DNA of 64,000 bases, from positions 16,329,225 to 16,393,224 of the forward strand of contig JAKZAP010000010.1 in NCBI GenBank assembly GCA_023053575.1, given 5' to 3'. This document shows, in pieces, positions 1 through 13,300 of the stretch. The stretch comes from Branchinecta lynchi. Lineage: Eukaryota; Arthropoda; Branchiopoda; Anostraca; Branchinectidae. A program made the translations under genes and the position numbers. The notes under the pieces were generated by a model. The model did no database searches. It worked only from the letters and a program-made list of their open reading frames with translations, and had not been told where the DNA came from. Within the stretch, counting starts at the first letter, position 1; the number at the start of each line of letters is the position of its first letter.

Positions 1-221
1 TAAAAGACCCAGTTATAATTTTGAGGAAAAAGATGACCAACGTTTAAAAAAACCTTCGGTAGCCCGCCAAACCCACAACCTGTACCCATTTTTTTACAAG
101 TGAATAAATAGTGCGTAAATAAGTGTAACTTAGTTGTCGAAATCGTGTGTATTTTCTATAATATTTATGTGTCATTGAATGGACCAGATGGTTTAGGCAT
201 AGTCTGTTTTATACATTATTT

Positions 222-690
222 TGTACTCGTCAGCTGTGAGGGAAATAAATGAAAAAATAGTCGCCCGGAATCCGGCTGAAGGCGGAAAATTTGTTATAAC
301 CTAAAGTTTTATTTGAAATTGATTATATGTTCATATAGGGGTAGGGAGATGCGCTGAATTCGTTTTTGAGCTTAATTATTTTGCCGGACGAGTAATTCGC
401 CCGGAATTCGGCTGAAACCGAAATTTGGCAGTAAGTAAGGCAGGAAGTTTCTATCAGTTTCGTCAAAATAGATATGAAACTATAGGGGTACACACACATG
501 CTGAAACTATATCTGAACTTGGTTTTCTCAGATGATTAGCTATTTGGCCTTAATCTGTTTCTAAATTTTAATAGTAAAAATTTCCAAGATGTCTGGCGAA
601 GATTGGATAAGAGCCAGTAGTCTCTATCAAATATTACATTTTTGGAATCCTATCGAAACTTTTGGTCTTTTTACAGAAGTCACAGAACCT
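222..690 (+). repeat. ~135 bp-unit repeat family, partial copy
   Basis: Decayed units contain the core CCCGGAATCCGGCTGAA, a TTTTATTTGAA-TTGAT segment and a GGGGTA-GGAGA segment. The copy ends in GTCTGGCGAAGA...CGAAACTTTTGGTCTT, the same end as the copies finishing near 41330 and 59795. It lies in a Tps intron or upstream region. The tail positions are approximate. Confidence 0.7.
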
Positions 691-699
691 AAAAAAAAA

Positions 700-962
700 A
701 AGCCTTAGCTATTGTGTTTTTCAAACGTTACGCATTAAAACGTAGTTAATGCAAGAAGGGCCAAGGCATCGCCGAAAAAACATCTGCTGACTTTTTTATT
801 TGTCATCATGATAATGGAAAGTCTGCAGATACTTTTACGGCGTTTTTTCGGCTCTTCGTGGTTATGCTTGATATGCACAACAATCATAATAGATAAAATC
901 CCAAGTGTTATCTGTTGAAACTGCACACCCTTTTGTTATCTCTTATGAAACTTCTGACAGCG
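700..962. mobile_element. MITE of the ACAGATAACA family, copy 1
   Basis: The right end reads TATGAAACTTCTGACAGCG, matching the ends of the copies at 54816-55140 and 59990-60198. The middle shares the inverted CTGCTGA...ATCATGATAATGG...CTGCAGATAC segment. The left end is eroded, so its boundary is approximate. Confidence 0.65.
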
Positions 963-1069
963 TACCGCATTCGATCGCTCGCACTCCCGCCTATTTATGA
1001 ACTGAGCGTAAACAAGGAGAGATCAGGAGTATTTTAATTCATGACACTAATATTTCCTTTGTTTCACAG

Positions 1070-1382
1070 ATTCGTCAAGCTCGCTGAGGAGGCTCCTCGT
1101 GTCGTCAAGCCCTCTGCAGAAACCATGATCCTCGGTGTCGACCGCCTCGATTACACTAAAGGCTTGGTCAACAGGCTTCACGCATTCGAGAGGCTTCTAG
1201 AGAAACATCCGGAATACATCGAAAAGATCTATTTCATGCAGATTGCCGTGCCATCTAGGACGGACGTGAAGGAGTACCAGGATTTAAAGGAGGAGATAGA
1301 TCAGCTGATTGGAAAGATCAATGGCAAGTTCAGCACAGCGAACTGGTCCCCGATTCGATATATTTTTGGATGTGTATCTCAG
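1070..1382 (+). CDS. Tps1: Tps exon: synthase domain, UDP-glucose binding part
   Basis: The exon follows the acceptor TTTCACAG and opens with one base that completes an Arg codon (RFVKLAEEAP). It ends GCVSQ at the donor GTATGG, phase 0. It contains GVDRLDYTKGL, a hallmark of GT20 trehalose-6-phosphate synthases, and NWSPIRYIFGC. The ATG at 1041 lies inside the intron and is not the start of the protein. Confidence 0.93.
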
Positions 1383-4300
1383 GTATGGAAATTGCTGATA
1401 AGTTTAGAAACCGCAGTCTGATGTTCCGGCACATCTCCGGAATCTCTTTTCATATATCTTTTTCCCTTAGTTCAACATTATTGTCGGAAGTCGGGATGTT
1501 TGTCGGAACGATTGGTTTAACCCATGGAGAATAAAGTTACAAAGGCTTATCAAAGAGATTAGTATAACAAAGTATCGTTCTATGTAGCTAAAGTTTTCCT
1601 TCATAGGTACAGATTTGCAGATGATCTTTCCCTTTTCGTTATTTCTAAGCTTTCTTTCACACTTCCGAACAGTTCAGATTCGATGCAAGACACCATCACT
1701 TCCCTTAAAACTGAACTGTCAAGCAAGAAAGTGCAAATAACGGTAGTAAGTCTTCGGTTATGCGGTTTAGCAGATTGAGAAGAAAATTTGCTGAATATCC
1801 ATCGTCATTCAGGCAGTGTAAATCCGTTAAATTGCTTGGGATATAATCGATGACGATTGAAAATGGAATTCTCGTGTTGACATTATTATCCGTAAAACGA
1901 ACTTTTTAATTAAATCCCTCTCTACCCTTAAATCTTTCGATTTGGATACGAAATGCCGCCTCTGTTAATTCAAAATTTATATCCGTCCTCATTTAGAATA
2001 TGCTTCACCGGTTTGGCATTCTTCTCTTTCAGCAGAGCTTTCTGGTCGCCTGGAAAATGTCCAAAAGAGAGCAGTGAGAATCATACTGAGTGATGATAAT
2101 GTTTCATGTGACGAGGCTCTCATTAAACTGGACGTTCTTAAATTAACTGACCACAGAAAAACTCTTTCAACAAATTTTGGAGCAAAGATAATGTGTTGTC
2201 CCCAGGTGTCCCATCTATTCCCCCCTCCCGTCTTCCGTGCGTCGGTCTGAGAGGAATACTGGCATTATGTTTTCTCCGTATCCTGCTAATTCTTCTGCCT
2301 ATCCCATGATTTATTTCTGGTCATATCTTGTCAGTGTGTAAGTTAATTTGTTCGTATTTGTTTGTTTCGTAAATGTTTTATACCTCTTCTAGCTTTAAGC
2401 TATTTGGATAATAAAATTGATTGACTGATTCTATAAAAACAGTCTTAGACGTCCCAAGGTAAAGACTTTCCGGGCTTTAATCGTCTCTTTTTTCGCCCTG
2501 CCGCGATCTTTTTTTTTGTTTCTCTGTTTTGACCGTCTGTGTTTTTAGTTAAATGTGATGGTTCTACAAAGGGAAAGTATCTTTGATTTCATGTATTTAG
2601 ATCTTACATTTTGATTTTAGGATGAGCTAGCCGCCTTCTATCGGGACGCTTCCGTTGCCCTGGTGACCCCTCTTCGCGACGGGATGAACTTGGTCGCCAA
2701 AGAATTCGTCGCTTGTCAAACGGCAGACCCTGGCGTTCTTATCCTGTCGCCGTTCGCAGGAGCGGGAGAAATGATGCATGAGGCGTTGCTTTGCAACCCT
2801 TACGAGATTGAAGAAGTTGCCGATGCGTTGCACACAGCGTTGCAAATGTCACCGGAGGAGAGGAAGACGAGGATGCAGGGGTTGCGGAGGAGGGAAAAGT
2901 AAGTAGTCTTCTCGAGATGTAGAGCGGACGCCGGACGGTGGGGGAAGTGCCATAGACCCGAGGCGTGCTCTTGCCTAGCGCCCAAGTACAAATTTGGAAC
3001 TTATAGCATAAAATTTGGCCACACTAATATATTGGGATCGACTAAACCAGGAAGGGAAGGGAACGCGAGAAAAGCAGGAAGGTATACTAAAAGCAGGAAG
3101 GGTGTACTAAAACGAGGAAGGGCATCCTAAAACCAGGAAGGCAGTCGCCATAATTCGCAGCACTGTTCCCTTCCTCTATTTAGTATTATCTGAGGGGTCG
3201 ACAACTTCTCAAATTCAAAGTTCACCATCCCCTCCTCGTTTTAGTATCCTGACATTGGTAGGCATTAAGTTCAGTGAGGGGTCGGCAACTATAAAAATTG
3301 TAATTCACCTTTTCATTTCTCGTTCTGACGGTAGGCAACTAACCAGGAAGGGCATACTAAAACGAGGAAGGGATGGTGAACTTTCAATTTGAGAAGTTTC
3401 CAACCCCTGAAGTAATACTAAATAGAGGAAGGGAACAGTGCTGTGAATTCTGGCGACAGCCTTCCTGGTTTTAGGATGCCCTTCCTCGTTTTAGTATGCC
3501 CTTCCTGGTTTTAGTATGCCTTCCTGTTTTTCTCGCGTTCCCTTCCCTTACTGGTTTTAGTCGATCCCTAATATATTGTACTTTGGATCTATTTTATATT
3601 TATTTTTATCTTTTCAAAAGGGTTAATGCCTGTAGTGAGTCACGTGCGCGCGTAACATAATTGGCGTAGATACTTCCTGAGACGATTATGGTATGTTTGT
3701 ACTCAGTTGTTTACTCTTCAGTTTGACTGAACAAGTGAATGTGAGGATGGATGGAGTCTTCGAGTAGTTGGTCACCAAACCAAGTATAGAAACTGTATAG
3801 GAGTTGACCAAGATGTGAGGCCAGAGTCGTTGACAAAGGATTTGTCAATTATGAATTATTATGAATATGATTGTAACATCTGCGTAATCGACATAGGGCA
3901 AGGCATGCAAAGTTCGTAGAAGGCAATAGCAGCGTAAAAGTCGAAGGTAGCCGTGTGTATTGTACGATAGTAGTGTGCGACAAGCTTTTAACCTCTTACA
4001 CTTTTAGGAAGAATGACGTCACAGCATGGATGCACGCCTTCATACAAGCGATGGAATCAGATCTCATAAAACCCGACCGAAATATCGTCACTCCCACCAG
4101 CTATGAGGAGATTGACACTTATCTGAGTTCCCATCTTGGGGACGCTGAGAAAGTGGCGCTTCTGTTTGACTACGACGGCACTCTCGCACCAATCGCGACA
4201 CATCCAGACTTAGCAGTTCTGCCGCACGAGACGAAGCGGGTTTTGGAAAGACTTGCCAATCTCCCGGACGTCTTCATCGCTGTAATTTCAGGTAAATATC

Positions 4301-7300
4301 CAACACCAGGAGCTCAGATTGCCGGATATGGCGCTAAACTGATCACTCCATAAACACGTGTAGCCCAGGTGCTGGGAAGTTTCTTTTCTTAGGAAAACTC
4401 GGCCGTCTTCAGAACCTCCTATCGACCCATGGGCTCATCAGTGATAAAACAATGCTACTAGGTGCAGTGATCTCTTCTGACCTTTCATGGCATGAAAATA
4501 CAAAGACAATTGTAAAGAAAGCTAACAGCGCAATTCAAATGCTAAAAACACTAAGAAAGTTTCGGGTTCCTATGGACAAGCTAAAGCTAACGTTTTGCTC
4601 TTTCGTTCGATAAAATATTAAATACTGATAAAATAGAGCGACTTAACAAGAGATCGCCGCAAATTATCTATGGCGGTTCCCCCTACCATACTCTTTTACC
4701 TCAAAGAATTTAAATTGAATCTCTTTCTTCCCGCCGCGAAAAACTATGCCACAGCTTTGGCTCCTCCCTTCTCCAGCACCCCATCTACCGTTCATTACTT
4801 TCCTCACCCTTTGTTCCTGTAAGATCTCGTCCCGTCCCCCCCCCCCCCCGAGAAGTGGCTGAGAAGGTTCCTAAACTGACCCCAATCTACTGTAACACTA
4901 TGCGTTACAGTAGAAGCTTTGTGCCGAGCTTCGTAAAGAATTTTAGAATTTTAGCTTTAGCAAATTTCTGTCCTGTTATATTTTTTTCTTTTAAATTATC
5001 TATTGACAACCTGTTTTATTTTGGTTTATGACTAAAAAAAACATCGTATTTGGGCTGTGCCCACGAGAGATATGTTTTGCTGTATTATTAAATAAACTAG
5101 AATTGAAATCCCCTCGTAAATGGCACCTCCTTTTTAAAATCTCTTCTACTCTCAAGTATGGCACTCTTTCCTTTCTACTTTATTTTCTGAGGAATTTAAA
5201 TCGTGCCACTTCTTGACTGTTTGCGGCCGGGGTTACGTGATACGTCGGCGGCCCCCCCTGTACTTCATTCATAGAAGTCAACTTTGTTTTGCCACTCCCA
5301 TCGTGGTGGGTTCTCTCAACCAATACCCACTTTGTAAGTGGATAGCTCTGGAAAATGAAACTATTTGTAACCGAAGTCGCAAAAGCAGAAGACGCAGACA
5401 TTAGCCATAGCTTTTCGTACTGCCAGAATCACCCTTGTATATATAGATGTATGGAAAGCTTATTTTGCAAGTTGACAGGTTACAGAACCAGATTTCGATT
5501 AGTGACTCTATAACCTGAGTTTCGGTAGTTTCATTTCTGTTCGAGATTATTTAACTAGGAGATCGTCTGCGCGTCTTCTATAGGGTTGCTCTACCTCAAT
5601 TCCTTTTATTTTCTAGTTGGCTTCCTTATTTTTCTAATTCTAATATTGCGCATATTAAAACTACTTTTTTTTTAATTTAGGTGAATTTTTGTGTCGACTT
5701 TCAAAATCAAATCATACGATAAAAACACCAAAAGTTTCTCTAGAAAATGTCTTCACTTACTCATAACCTCTATTTAGCGGTTAAAGAGTTAATATAGTTT
5801 AACGCTTGTACATTTAGTATTATTTGGCCAGATTGATTTTTTGTAGTATTACATGTTGGGCCAATTTGTTTGTATTTATTTATATACTCTCCGATCTTGG
5901 AGGTCGATAAAATATTTGAGTTTGAACTGATCTCGGGTCCATAAGCGAGGCTCGCATGTTTTACCAAATATAGCAGGGGCTTAGGGGAACTTTAAAGAAG
6001 TTTGGATTTGAAAACGCATGTGACATTACCGTATTACCATGTTGTGACGAATATTTTTCGAGGTACAAGTTTGCAACCATTAAATCTCTATCTGTCCAAA
6101 CAAGGTGTTTCAAGGTCGCGTAATAAATTTTAGGCATTTTCTCTAATTGTTATGTTTGAAGTTTCCTTCAACCTCAAAGGTCGTTGCTTAAATACCGTTT
6201 TTGGTCGCCGGCCACACTTCCTTTGTCCTTCAAACTCCCACCGTTGAACTTCGTGAGCAAGGAAGTTCGAAGTTTGCTTGAATCGTCCAAGAAACGTCGA
6301 CCTGGCAAGGATCGCCGGAGCCGTAAAAACACGAATTAGGCAAACGGTGACCTTCGGCGGCGTTTGAAAACTGAAATTAAGCAACTGTCTACGCTAAGGG
6401 CGAACAAAACTTCGATAAAAAACGCTATTGACTCAGGTCGCTATTCAGCGAAGGAAAGTGAGTGGAAGGAGAAAAGCTTCACAGTGAAGCTGTTTTGCCA
6501 TCATTTTTGCCATTATTTACTACCACACATTAACGACATTTGATAAAAAATATTTATTCTACTACAGGACGTGATGTTAACAACGTGAAACAGATGGTTG
6601 GCATTGACACCATCACCTACGCCGGGAACCACGGTCTTTCAATTTTACACCCTGACGGATCCAAGTTCATCCATCCCTTACCAACCGAGGTCGAAGAAAG
6701 GCTCGTTAATTTGCAGTACGAGCTGCAGGAACAGGTAAGCTAACCTCAGCAACTTTTGTGATGACAAAGTTGCGCACTTTTTAATCCCGCCTAAAATATT
6801 GTCGCTTTTACGTCACGCCAGCCACGGCATGGTTTACAATAACAACGATCAATATCCGACTGGTTAAGTCGTTGGACTTCGAACAAGCCTGATCTAGGCC
6901 CTATTCCTTACCATGGCGCCCGACAGCCGACAGAACTAGTGCTGCATTCTGGAAAGATAGATTCAGACCGAGTTTAATTAATAGTTGGTTGAAGTGAGAT
7001 GGGGATTCAGTTCCGTAAGTTAAATTTTAAGTTTGTGTGTTTTTGTTATTTAAAGAGTGGACCATCCTTATAACACTCTCAGGTTCAGGTTCTTTTTAAT
7101 AACAAAGTAAATAACAAAATGTCCAGAGCCTGGCTGAGAAGACAAATTCGTAATGCACGGGATGGAAAGACTTCTTTAAATAAATACAACATTTATACTT
7201 CACTACACGCCATTCATACAAATGGAAATATGCGTATTCCCCCGTAAGTACCCGGTCCTCAACACCACCCGTTGACACGTCCAGCGAAACAAACAATACA

Positions 7301-10300
7301 AAAATAAAACTAAAAGATAACAAGTACCGAGGAAAAGTGATTTCAGTCCAAAGTGATTTCAAAATAAAACTAAAAGATAACAAGAACCGAGGAAAAGTGA
7401 TTTCAGTCCAAAGTGATTTCAGTCTCCGTTCCAACCTCGTGAAAAGTTACTGCGCTGACCATTCCAACCTTCTCGAAATAGTAACTATTTGCTTAACACG
7501 CTCGGAAGCGTAGTAGCGTGGTAACTCCGACCTCCGTGACGTGATTGGTCCGATCAGCCGGCGGCGCGATATTTTGCCGAAAATAGGAAAATGTGTTCCA
7601 GCCTTGACGCCAATAAGCTAGGATCCGTGACGTCATGCGTAGCGACTACGGTAGGTATGGTGGAACACACTCTAGATGTCGTAGTCGTAGCTCTAATCCT
7701 TGGTTCACGGTGCTGCTTCGTATGCGACACGATCTTCTCTTTTATGACCGACGTACGACAGAATCGCATGAACCTTCCCACTACCACGCAGACGCAAATG
7801 GAAACGAAGTTTTTCGTCGAGATTATTCTGCTAAAAGGACAGAAACCCTTGGGGAAACAACCTATGAACATGCTGGGAGATTACTCATCTGAATACCAAC
7901 CACCATTAGGAAATTTTCAGTCAAACCCCATATGTCATCTTGTTCAAAACAGGTTCATACAAGTTTATTGAAATATTTCAATGCATTCGACACTGCGACA
8001 AAATGCAAAGTTCTGCGTTGCTTGTCGCACGATTTGTGTCGCATGACGCAAAATTTTACGCGACATCGCATCAGGGTGAACTAGGGGTAAAAGGAACAAG
8101 AGCTAGAAGCTCATATGGCACTTGCAAGGCCGGGTCAGATGGAAGTGATGGTCAAAAGTTTTTTTTCACTTTTTGGTTAATATGCACACTTTAAGGGTGC
8201 TTAAAGATAATTTCTAAGCAAAACCCTTAAGGCAAAAAGGAAAGTAAATTTTGCTTAAAAGTATTTTTGTATTTTGCGGTTAAGATGAGTTCTTTATGGG
8301 ATGGTCGGATCGGAGAAGTGACGATATCTAACCCAATGATATCAAGTTTCTAATGCTCCAGCAAAGTTTGCGTCCTAGCACATCTGGAAATACCTTAACT
8401 CACGATCACCGGAATTCCGGACACCCCCCTAAAGCTCCCCCCCCCCCCTCCTTGGTACCCTAATCCGGTCCGATTCTGTCACTGATGCACCTGGGACTTG
8501 TGCTTGTACTTCCCACCAAGTTTCATCCCGATCGCTCCCCTCTATGCGTGTCACAAGATTTCCAGTTCTCCCCTCCGCCCCCCCCCCCCCCCCCCCCAGC
8601 TCATCGGATCCGGCCCAGACTTGAAACTGGACATATGAGACATGAGGTCTTTCAATATATCAAGTTTCATTAAGATCTGGTAACCAGTTCGAAAGTTATG
8701 CATGCCACTAATTTCCGGATTCCGCCGTCTCCTCCTCCCCTCATGATGGTCGAATTAGGTGAATGACTCTTTCCAAGTTAATCTGGTCGGGTCCCTTATA
8801 TGCCTGCCGAGTTTTATCGTCCTAGCCCACCTGGAAGTACATTAACTACGGATCGCCGGAATTCCGGAACCCCCCTCCAACTCCCCCCACAGTGTCCAAA
8901 TCCAATCCAGTTATGTCAGTTATGAATGTAGAGCTTGTGCTTGTTCTTCCCACCAAGTTTCATCCCGATCGAGAGTTTCACACGATTTCCCTCCCTCCCC
9001 CCCCCCCCCGTATGTATCGGATCCGGTCCGGACTCGACATGATTCATCTGAGACACGAGGTCTTTCCAGATATCAAGTTTCATAAAGATCCGATCACCCA
9101 TCCGAAATTTATGCAGGCCCCTATTTTCCGGATTCCGCCGACTCCCCCTCCCCCCACTATGGTCGGATCGGGCAAGTGACTATTTCCAAGTTAGTTTGGT
9201 CGGGTCCCTAATAAGCATGGGCACTGTTCTTTTCTGTTCTGTTTTTGGGGTACCTGTTTTCTGTTCTGTTTTTGCAAAAAAAACAGAAACAGAACAGGTC
9301 TCCTGTTCTTTTATTTACCTGTTCTGTTCTGTTTTTTTGTATGCCTGTTTTCCGTCTGTTTCTGTTTTTCCTTTTTTGAGCGGGAAATCCTCTGAAAATC
9401 GTAACTAGTCGTGGCGGCCATCTAGAAGCGGTTTACGACTCGTTACGACAGGCTACGATTGCTTGTCGTCTCCACTTGTTCTCGATCGTATCGTGTTTGT
9501 TTGATAGCACGCGGCAACTAGACTCTGGGGACTGGGGGCAATCAGCAGACTGTATGTTGTGTTAGATCAAACTAAATGGGTGTTCAGTTCAGGTCATTCA
9601 GTTAAAAATCTGTTGGACCAATGTGAACTTGTATGGCTTTTTTACATCAAGCTTCCCAAGATTACTATACAAATTTTTAGAAAAAGGCAGGTCAAAAGTG
9701 TCTCTTCTATCTACATCTAATTTTGTTCTGTTTCTCTTCGAAATAATAATTAATGTAATTTTCTAGTGATCCCACACCGAAAAGAACACTTGCATTTTTA
9801 TTTTGGCATGACTGTAGTCTGTTTCTTGAGTTTGAAATAATAATATTTGTGAAATTATGTTATTTCCAAATTACACAGTTATCGCAGAATCGAATTTATA
9901 TATTAATAGCTGATACCGTTTTCAGGTAACCGAGTTTCGATTTAGTCTTCCCTGTCTTTGAATCAAGTCATCATTCACGGGGTTTTATCCGCGTCCAGGG
10001 GGCATTAAGGTGAAAAGACCGGTGACTACAACGCAGCTTAAATTCGCACATTTTTGGCCATAGCAATGCTCCAGTAGCATATATCAGTAGGCTTGTTGTG
10101 TAGCGCCAATAAAATCAAATATAGTCCTTCCCCATGTAAAATACCCCCCCCCCCCTCGATTGGAACCACAGCCTGCAGTTGCAGTTTTAGATATGTCTCG
10201 AATTTGGGTGTAAAATAATTTTCTTCATGAAGCTGCTGTATTACAATTTTGTTTCTGGGAAAAGTCTAACATACCGGGAGGAGCTATGTTTCGGGCCTTC

Positions 10301-13300
10301 TTGACGAGGCTCTTCTTCAGGCCTATGTTACATGATGTAAGGGAACCCCCCTCCCCACTGCAACCACCCTGCCCAGTGACTCGGCCTTTTCGGTCTGTTT
10401 GTATAAGACGCTCGAGAAAATAACATTATAAATCTAGTATCCGTATTGTTTTTATTTCTCCTGTAATTGTTTGACTAGTAACAACCTTGCTTAGAACTGA
10501 GACGGGGAACTTTATTCGCTTGAAACAAACACGCAACTCGGTTTGTTGTAGATAGTGTGGGAAAAACAGATAACAGCTGTTTTTTCAACGAAACAGCTGT
10601 TTTCTGTTCTTCAAGTTGTTTCAAGAAAAACAGAACAGAAACAGAACAGGTTAACTGTTTTCTATGACACCTGTTTCTGTTCTGTCTCAAAATGCCCTGT
10701 TTTCTGTTCTTCTGTTTTGCGAAAAAAACAGAACAGTGCCCATGCTTAGTCCCTAATATGCCTGCCAAGTTTCATCGTCCTAGCCCTTCTGGAAGTACCC
10801 TAACTCGAGAACAGTGGACCGACAGAAAAGTGATCGGTATATGGCACTTGAGCAGAGCTGCAAGTGCCATAAAAACTACGAAGAAGCTAGAAAAGATCTT
10901 ACGCGCGTTTAAACAAAAATTTAATTTTGTTTTTGTTGTTACTTCTAGGCAGTGAAAGAGGGAGCTTGGGTGGAAAACAAAGTCGTCAGCCTAACCTGGC
11001 ACTACCGAAGTGTGCCAGAGCCATTGCGTCAGCCACTGATCGAAGCAGCGCGTCGTCTCATTACGGCTGCTGGGTTTAATTGCGTCCCTGCACATTGCGC
11101 CCTGGAAGCCCGTCCACCCATCCCTTGGGATAAGGGACTTGCTGTCATCTACATTCTAAGAACTGCATTTGGCTACGACTGGAACGAACGCGTAAGGATT
11201 ATCTACGCTGGGGACGATAGAACGGATGAAGATGCCCTGCACATTTTAAAGGGTAAGTATCACACGCACCCATTGTTCAGAGTGAGAAGGGATTGATACA
11301 GTAGAGGTGTAATTCTTTGGACGACTTTGTAGGCAGCAGTTCACATCCCACCAGATCAGAACCTGTTAGTGGAGGTAGCGCAGGTAGCTGGAGCAGCTAC
11401 ACTGTAAAAAAAATATTGCAAAATTTGCTACTGGGATTAATCTTGTCTCTACTGAGATAAGATTACTCGGATCAATGTTATCCCAGTAGTAAATGCTGTG
11501 GCTAACTTTGATCCTTACTCGGAGAAACTTTTACAGTATAGTTTCACATCTAAGTCTTTAATTTGGAAAGAGGTGTTGAACGCCACTCTGAAAATCTGAC
11601 GTCCCCAAGAGAATAATTTGGTTCAGAGGGTATGGTCAAATCTGTCAAACCTAATATTTTGATGCTGTGTCCAGTGCCAACCGCCGTATCAAGGCGATTA
11701 AGGGATGATCAGTCATTGATTGGTATAAAATTATAAAATAAAACCAACTATAATTGCAGAATCTCAACTGAGTTACAAGAGAAAGAATCGTGGAAATATT
11801 TAAATCAAAGAGTGGGAAAGAAAATCATAAGATTTATGTTGTTGACGGTTTTCCGCTTCGGCGCAAGCACAGGAAGGATGATAATAGTTAAAGTGTACAA
11901 AGAACAAAGTGTACAGAGAACTAGAGGAGACGCTTGTGAAAATTACAACGATGTATCGAAAGGAAGGTCTTCAAGAGTAGGCTAGTATTTCTGCGGCCGA
12001 TTTCTCACCTTTCGAAATTCGAATAGTTTTCGGCTTCATGTTTGTTAAATCGTACAGTTTCTTAAATTTGACATAAAATAAATTTTTATATTTTGTCATA
12101 GAAGTTTGAAGCACTCTTCATGTTAGCAGGGACCTATTAATTTCCTGTAATGACTCGCCATTCAGGGGGCTTGTCAATAAGAGATTTCTGATGCGCTCTT
12201 GACCGAGTGTCAGATAGTTCGAGAAATACCCACGGGGATAAAATACCCGACTGTCCAGATAGACGAAATTTTTCGCAGTTTTTGTGCTGAACTAGGAATA
12301 TTTCTCTGTAAAGGAAGAGTATCCTGGATCTTTTGTCCTAGCTTAGGTACCTGGTGGCATGTTGAATAGTCCTGACTTGTGCCAACAAATTTTGTCTATC
12401 TGAGCAAGAACACCGATTCGAGCCAAGCGGAATTTTTGGAAACTAGGTGAGGCTTGGGCAACATATCAACATGGAAGCATACGAAATGACAAGCCCCCTG
12501 AATGGCGAGTCATTACAGGACATGTATGGGTCCCTGGTATTAGCTAGGATTAACGTGGAAATAGCATTGGTCAACACCCTGTTCTCAATTAAGGACTTGG
12601 ATCTGAAATTACGTTCACCATAGGTATCTGCACTAATGGGTTCTGATCTGGCGGTGAACATATGGTAGCGGTCAACCTACCGCAATATTTGACCGTACCC
12701 GCTGACCCCCACTTCGATTTTGTACAGTGCCTTGTTCAGCCACTTGCTGTGACAAAAGTTATCTGTCAGTCAAAGTAGCTAGTGCACCGTTCGGAGTTAA
12801 CTAAGAAGCACACATCTACCGTTCAAAGAAGCATATCTCTGCAGGACCTCGGGTCTTTTTTCAGTTACAGTTTGTAAAATTGGCTCCCGAATTCCCATCA
12901 ACTGCTCAGATACTCTGGAACCACGACAGCTGGTGTTGGACGCACACGTTGAGCACTCACGATAAAAATGCAAGACGTCGTTGTTCCCCTATTCAAGAAT
13001 TGTCGATTTTCATCTTATTTTCGGATTTATGGTACCTCTATGTGCTTCTACCTCTTTCCTTGAATATTTAGCTTAGCAACTACAACGGCAAATGATTCCC
13101 AGAAAACATATTTTTCAGTTTCAGGTCAGTTCAGTTCAATTAGAAAAGAAGCCACTAATAAAGACATTATTGCTCTTAGGTATTGCGGCAACGTTCCGAG
13201 TGACAATGAACCCAACCCTCCGCACGTACGCCGACATGCGCATACCAGACCCCGATGCAGTCCTCTCCCTGCTCAAGTGGGTTGAGCGCTACATGTCGCG

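Noticed and set aside
8485..9179. Proline-rich open frames around the C tracts
   Set aside because: They are translations of C tracts and repeated blocks and shift frame between repeat copies.
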